NCBI GenBank assembly: GCA_012513165.1
Contig: JAAZCT010000021.1
Location: 1-7,678, forward strand
From: Actinomycetales bacterium
GTDB lineage: Bacteria; Actinomycetota; Actinomycetes; Propionibacteriales; Nocardioidaceae
DNA length: 7,678 nucleotides
Direction of reading: 5' to 3'
Of the stretch, positions 5,627 through 7,678 are shown in pieces. Numbering within the stretch: the first letter of the stretch is position 1; each line of letters starts with the position of its first letter. Position numbers and translations under genes: made by a program. The notes beneath the pieces are model-generated. The model searched no databases. It saw only the letters and a program-made list of their open reading frames with translations, and had not been told where the DNA came from.

Positions 5627-6238
5627 CTAATCAGCTTTGGGGAACCCAGCAATTCCTCGCCACAAGAGCTTGGAAGTAAGAGCGGCCGCCTCATCGATGC
5701 TGAGGCTAGATCCGCTGGAGAACCAGGTGCGAGCGCTCATGTGACCGCCGCCGATGAGGTTGGACGCGAGCAGTAACGCCGAGTCGTAGTCGAGGCCTGT
5801 GTCCTCCATGATGATCTCCGCGATCCCAGCGGCAGACTCGTGGTTGACGCGTTCCAGTTGGTCCCTGATGTGAGGGTCGTTAGTGAGGTCGGAGTCGAAC
5901 ACGAGCCGGAACGCTTGGCCCTCTTGGCCGACGAATTCGTACCACAAGCGGACGGTGGCCTCGATGCGTTGCGCATTGTTCTTGGTGGATCCCAGCGCTT
6001 TACGAGCGGCTTCAATCATGTCGTCGCAGGCCTCGTCGACCAACGCGGTGTAGAGCGAAAGCTTGCTGGGGAAGTGTTGATAGAGCACCGGCTTGGAGAC
6101 CCCGGCGCGTTCGGCGATCTGATCCATCGACGCTGCGTGATAGCCCTCTTCGACGAAGACAGTCCGGGAAACCGCAATCAGTTGTTCGCGACGTTCAGAA
6201 CGGGGGAGTCGAGACTTTTTTGTTCGGATCGGGGTCAC
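5627..6238 (-). CDS. TetR/AcrR-family transcriptional regulator
   Basis: A 203-residue TetR-type repressor. The N-terminal DNA-binding domain is typical: a basic start (IRTKKSRLPRSERREQ), then VFVEEGYHAASM (28-39), and the helix-turn-helix DQIAERAGVSKPVLYQHFPSK (39-59). Residues ~65-203 form the helical ligand and dimer domain, whose inducer cannot be predicted. The start is GTG at 6238, which has no Shine-Dalgarno but has TAACCT 6 nt upstream, so it is probably leaderless. It is divergent from moeZ across 200 nt that hold palindromes suitable as operators (6293-6309, 6321-6335), so autoregulation, perhaps with control of moeZ, is plausible. DUF3107 follows it. In mycobacteria I recall the same TetR beside TB9.4 and moeB1, so the arrangement is old and conserved. 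Confidence 0.93.
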   Translation of the reverse strand: MTPIRTKKSRLPRSERREQLIAVSRTVFVEEGYHAASMDQIAERAGVSKPVLYQHFPSKLSLYTALVDEACDDMIEAARKALGSTKNNAQRIEATVRLWYEFVGQEGQAFRLVFDSDLTNDPHIRDQLERVNHESAAGIAEIIMEDTGLDYDSALLLASNLIGGGHMSARTWFSSGSSLSIDEAAALTSKLLWRGIAGFPKAD

Positions 6239-6244
6239 GGGACA

Positions 6245-6250
6245 AGGTTA
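6245..6250 (-). promoter_or_regulatory. -10 element of the tetR-DUF3107 promoter
   Basis: On the minus strand TAACCT (TANNNT) ends 6 nt before the GTG at 6238, so the transcript would begin at the G of the start codon. No Shine-Dalgarno is present. A clear -35 is not seen. Confidence 0.5.
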
Positions 6251-6292
6251 GCGGCCGGTCGCGGGGGCACGTGGAGATTCGTGGATTTGCTT

Positions 6293-6309
6293 GACCGTGG
6301 CGCACGGTC
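6293..6309. promoter_or_regulatory. Perfect 7-3-7 palindrome, candidate TetR operator
   Basis: GACCGTG (6293-6299), spacer GCG, CACGGTC (6303-6309). Size and spacing fit TetR-family operators. It lies 55 nt upstream of the tetR start and about 130 nt upstream of the moeZ start, in the divergent region. Binding by the adjacent regulator is inferred. Confidence 0.5.
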
Positions 6310-6320
6310 GGCTCGCGGCT

Positions 6321-6335
6321 GTCCAGCAGGTGGAC
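6321..6335. promoter_or_regulatory. Second, shorter palindrome near the first
   Basis: GTCCA (6321-6325) and TGGAC (6331-6335) with 5 nt between. The arms are short enough to occur by chance. It is listed because it lies 11 bp beyond the 7-3-7 palindrome in the same divergent region. Confidence 0.25.
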
Positions 6336-6372
6336 GTTCGCGCAGATGATTTTCGGCGAGGGGAACAATAGA

Positions 6373-6406
6373 AGGAACGCGCGCGTTGTGCCTTTACAGG
6401 AACGCG
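6373..6406 (+). repeat. Direct repeat and 12-bp palindrome in the moeZ leader
   Basis: AGGAACGCG occurs at 6373-6381 and again at 6398-6406, 25 bp apart. The first copy runs into the self-complementary AACGCGCGCGTT (6376-6387). Between them TTTACA (6393-6398) is one base from the -35 consensus, but no good -10 lies at the normal distance (17 nt later is TCATAC). The region may be the moeZ promoter with a regulator site; the function is unproven. Confidence 0.35.
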
Positions 6407-6427
6407 ATTTCCGCTTCATACGTATTC

Positions 6428-6433
6428 GAGGAG
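6428..6433 (+). promoter_or_regulatory. Shine-Dalgarno site that sets the moeZ start
   Basis: GAGGAG lies 5 nt before the GTG at 6439. It is one of the few clear ribosome binding sites in the window and supports the GTG rather than the in-frame ATG at 6346, which lies 93 nt upstream in the regulatory region. Confidence 0.75.
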
Positions 6434-6438
6434 TATTT

Positions 6439-7611
6439 GTGGTTGCACCACTCGTTGAGCCCGCAGCAGAACTGACGAACGACGAGGTCCGTCGTTACAG
6501 TCGGCACCTGATCATCCCGGACGTTGGCATGGTCGGTCAGAAGCGGCTCAAGAACGCCAAAGTTCTCGTGATCGGCGCTGGTGGCCTCGGTAGCCCCGCG
6601 CTCTTGTACTTAGCGGCAGCAGGCGTCGGCACGCTCGGCATCATCGACGACGATGTGGTCGATGAATCCAACCTGCAGCGCCAAGTGATCCACGGGCAGT
6701 CCGATATCGATCGCCCCAAAGTGGAGAGCGCCGCAGCGTCCGTCGCGGAAATCAACCCATACGTCAAGGTGATCACGCACAACGAACGCCTCGACAACGA
6801 CAACGTCCTTGAGATCTTCAGCGGCTACGATCTGATCCTCGACGGCACCGACAACTTCGCCACGCGTTACCTCGTGAACGATGCGGCCGTCATCCTCGGC
6901 AAGCCCTACGTATGGGGATCCATCTACCGCTTCGAAGGCCAAGTGTCCGTGTTCTGGGCGCAAGAAGGCCCGCAATACCGTGACCTTTACCCAGAGCCAC
7001 CGCCCCCGGGCATGGTTCCATCGTGCGCCGAGGGCGGCGTGCTGGGCGTGTTGTGCTCCTCGATCGGTTCGATCATGGTCACCGAAGCCATCAAGTTGCT
7101 CACCGGTATCGGCGATCCGCTCATCGGTCGCCTCATGGTCTACGACGCGCTCGAAATGCGTTACTCGACCCTCAAGATCCGTCGCGATCCTGCGGGCGTG
7201 CTTCCCACTGAATTGCTTCCTGACTACGACGCGTTTTGTGGTTCGATCAGCGATGAGGCAGCCGAAGCCGCAGCCGATTCGACGATCAACGTGGCAACTC
7301 TCGAACAATGGCTCAAAGAACGCGAAGCCGGCGAACGCGACTTCGTCCTGGTGGACGTCCGCGAACCAAACGAGTACGAGATCAACCAGATTCCTGGTTC
7401 GATCTTGATTCCTAAGGGCGAAGTGCTTTCAGGCAAGGCGTTCGAGCAGTTGAGCCAAGACACGCAAGTGGTGCTCAGTTGCAAGTCCGGTGCGCGCTCG
7501 GCCGAATGCTTGGCCGTGCTCAAGGGCGCCGGCTATTCCGATGCCGTGCACGTGGGCGGCGGAGTGGTCGCTTGGGTCAACCAAATCGACCCAAGCCAGC
7601 CCAGCTACTGA
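6439..7611 (+). CDS. moeZ: MoeZ: E1-like adenylyltransferase/sulfurtransferase with C-terminal rhodanese domain
   Basis: A 390-residue fusion, the normal MoeZ length. The ThiF/MoeB-type domain (about 12-250) activates the C-terminal Gly-Gly of ubiquitin-like sulfur carriers (MoaD, ThiS, CysO) with ATP; the rhodanese domain then supplies sulfur to form the thiocarboxylate used for molybdopterin, thiamine, cysteine or thio-sugar synthesis. Visible: RYSRHLIIPDVG (19-30), nucleotide loop GAGGLG (46-51), NLQRQV (78-83), DGTDNF (135-140), PEPPPPGMVPSCAEGGVLGVL with the conserved Cys196, VYDALEM (234-240), rhodanese DVREPNEYE (306-314) and the sulfur-accepting loop CKSGARS with Cys348. The position where zinc-binding MoeB has a CxxC reads YRDL here, as expected for MoeZ. 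The GTG start is set by GAGGAG at 6428-6433. No sulfur-carrier gene is next to it, so it probably serves several carriers in trans. Another gene starts 30 nt downstream with no terminator seen between. Confidence 0.95.
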   Translation: MVAPLVEPAAELTNDEVRRYSRHLIIPDVGMVGQKRLKNAKVLVIGAGGLGSPALLYLAAAGVGTLGIIDDDVVDESNLQRQVIHGQSDIDRPKVESAAASVAEINPYVKVITHNERLDNDNVLEIFSGYDLILDGTDNFATRYLVNDAAVILGKPYVWGSIYRFEGQVSVFWAQEGPQYRDLYPEPPPPGMVPSCAEGGVLGVLCSSIGSIMVTEAIKLLTGIGDPLIGRLMVYDALEMRYSTLKIRRDPAGVLPTELLPDYDAFCGSISDEAAEAAADSTINVATLEQWLKEREAGERDFVLVDVREPNEYEINQIPGSILIPKGEVLSGKAFEQLSQDTQVVLSCKSGARSAECLAVLKGAGYSDAVHVGGGVVAWVNQIDPSQPSY

Positions 7612-7640
7612 GTTAGCTTCGAACCAGGAACGGTGACCCC

Positions 7641-7678
7641 ATGGTCAGTGATTTTGCTGAGGCGGTGCTGGCCTATGC
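7641..7678 (+). CDS. Start of a downstream gene (only 12 codons in window)
   Basis: An ATG at 7641 opens a frame that runs off the window, beginning MVSDFAEAVLAY. AGGAA at 7626-7630 lies 10 nt upstream as a possible Shine-Dalgarno, and the gene starts 30 nt after the moeZ stop on the same strand, so it is probably cotranscribed with moeZ. The opening residues resemble the start of MGMT-fold alkyltransferase-like proteins, which I recall near moeZ in other actinobacteria, but twelve residues cannot establish this. Confidence 0.5.
   Translation, partial: MVSDFAEAVLAY

Noticed and set aside
6346..6438. 31-residue N-terminal extension of MoeZ from the ATG at 6346
   Set aside because: The GTG at 6439 has a strong GAGGAG 5 nt upstream and gives the usual 390-residue MoeZ; the extension is basic, unlike the family, and overlaps regulatory DNA.
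6610..7308. 232-codon open frame on the minus strand inside moeZ
   Set aside because: Antisense shadow of the strongly conserved MoeZ coding sequence; no start signal or family resemblance.
7612..7640. Possible terminator after moeZ (AGCT and TTCGAA self-complementary bits)
   Set aside because: Stems are only 4-6 bp palindromes without a loop or U-tract, and another gene starts at once, so read-through is more likely.

Overview
The window looks like a chromosomal segment of an actinobacterium (Actinomycetota). The base composition is fairly GC-rich. The gene order ParA-like ATPase, RhlE-type helicase, MiaE-like ferritin-fold protein, DUF3107, TetR regulator and MoeZ is a neighbourhood I recall from actinobacteria (from memory, the M. 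tuberculosis Rv3213c to Rv3206c stretch). I cannot name the genus. No mobile element, CRISPR array, tRNA or rRNA is visible, and the genes look intact except for the two cut by the window edges.

Layout: 1-495 is the 3' part of a PHP-domain phosphoesterase (+). It converges on a two-gene minus-strand operon, a short-chain dehydrogenase (1400-2158) followed by an alpha/beta hydrolase (561-1400), joined by a TAATG stop/start overlap. A divergent promoter region follows, built on a 9-bp inverted repeat, and then an orphan ParA-like ATPase (2228-3034, +). That gene converges on a DEAD-box helicase (3055-4554, -). The helicase is divergent from a MiaE-like diiron protein (4650-5357, +), which converges on a minus-strand pair, TetR (5627-6238) then DUF3107 (5382-5603). 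A 200-nt divergent region with palindromes leads to moeZ (6439-7611, +), a fused E1-like adenylyltransferase and rhodanese. The first codons of another plus-strand gene start at 7641.

The genes do not form one pathway. They are housekeeping or conserved actinobacterial functions: RNA metabolism (PHP protein, helicase, possibly the tRNA-hydroxylase-like protein), sulfur transfer to ubiquitin-like carriers (MoeZ), a Soj-like ATPase without a ParB, a redox/hydrolase pair, and a regulator with a small protein of unknown function.

The most interesting signals are regulatory. All three convergent junctions carry a hairpin that overlaps a stop codon and lacks a U-tract. Several genes appear leaderless, with a -10 element 6-7 nt before the start codon. 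The SDR and ParA genes diverge from mirrored extended -10 elements that coincide with a 9-bp inverted repeat. The helicase lacks a normal start codon at its family-typical N-terminus, and a split copy of its 5' end lies just upstream. I found no convincing novel system beyond these.
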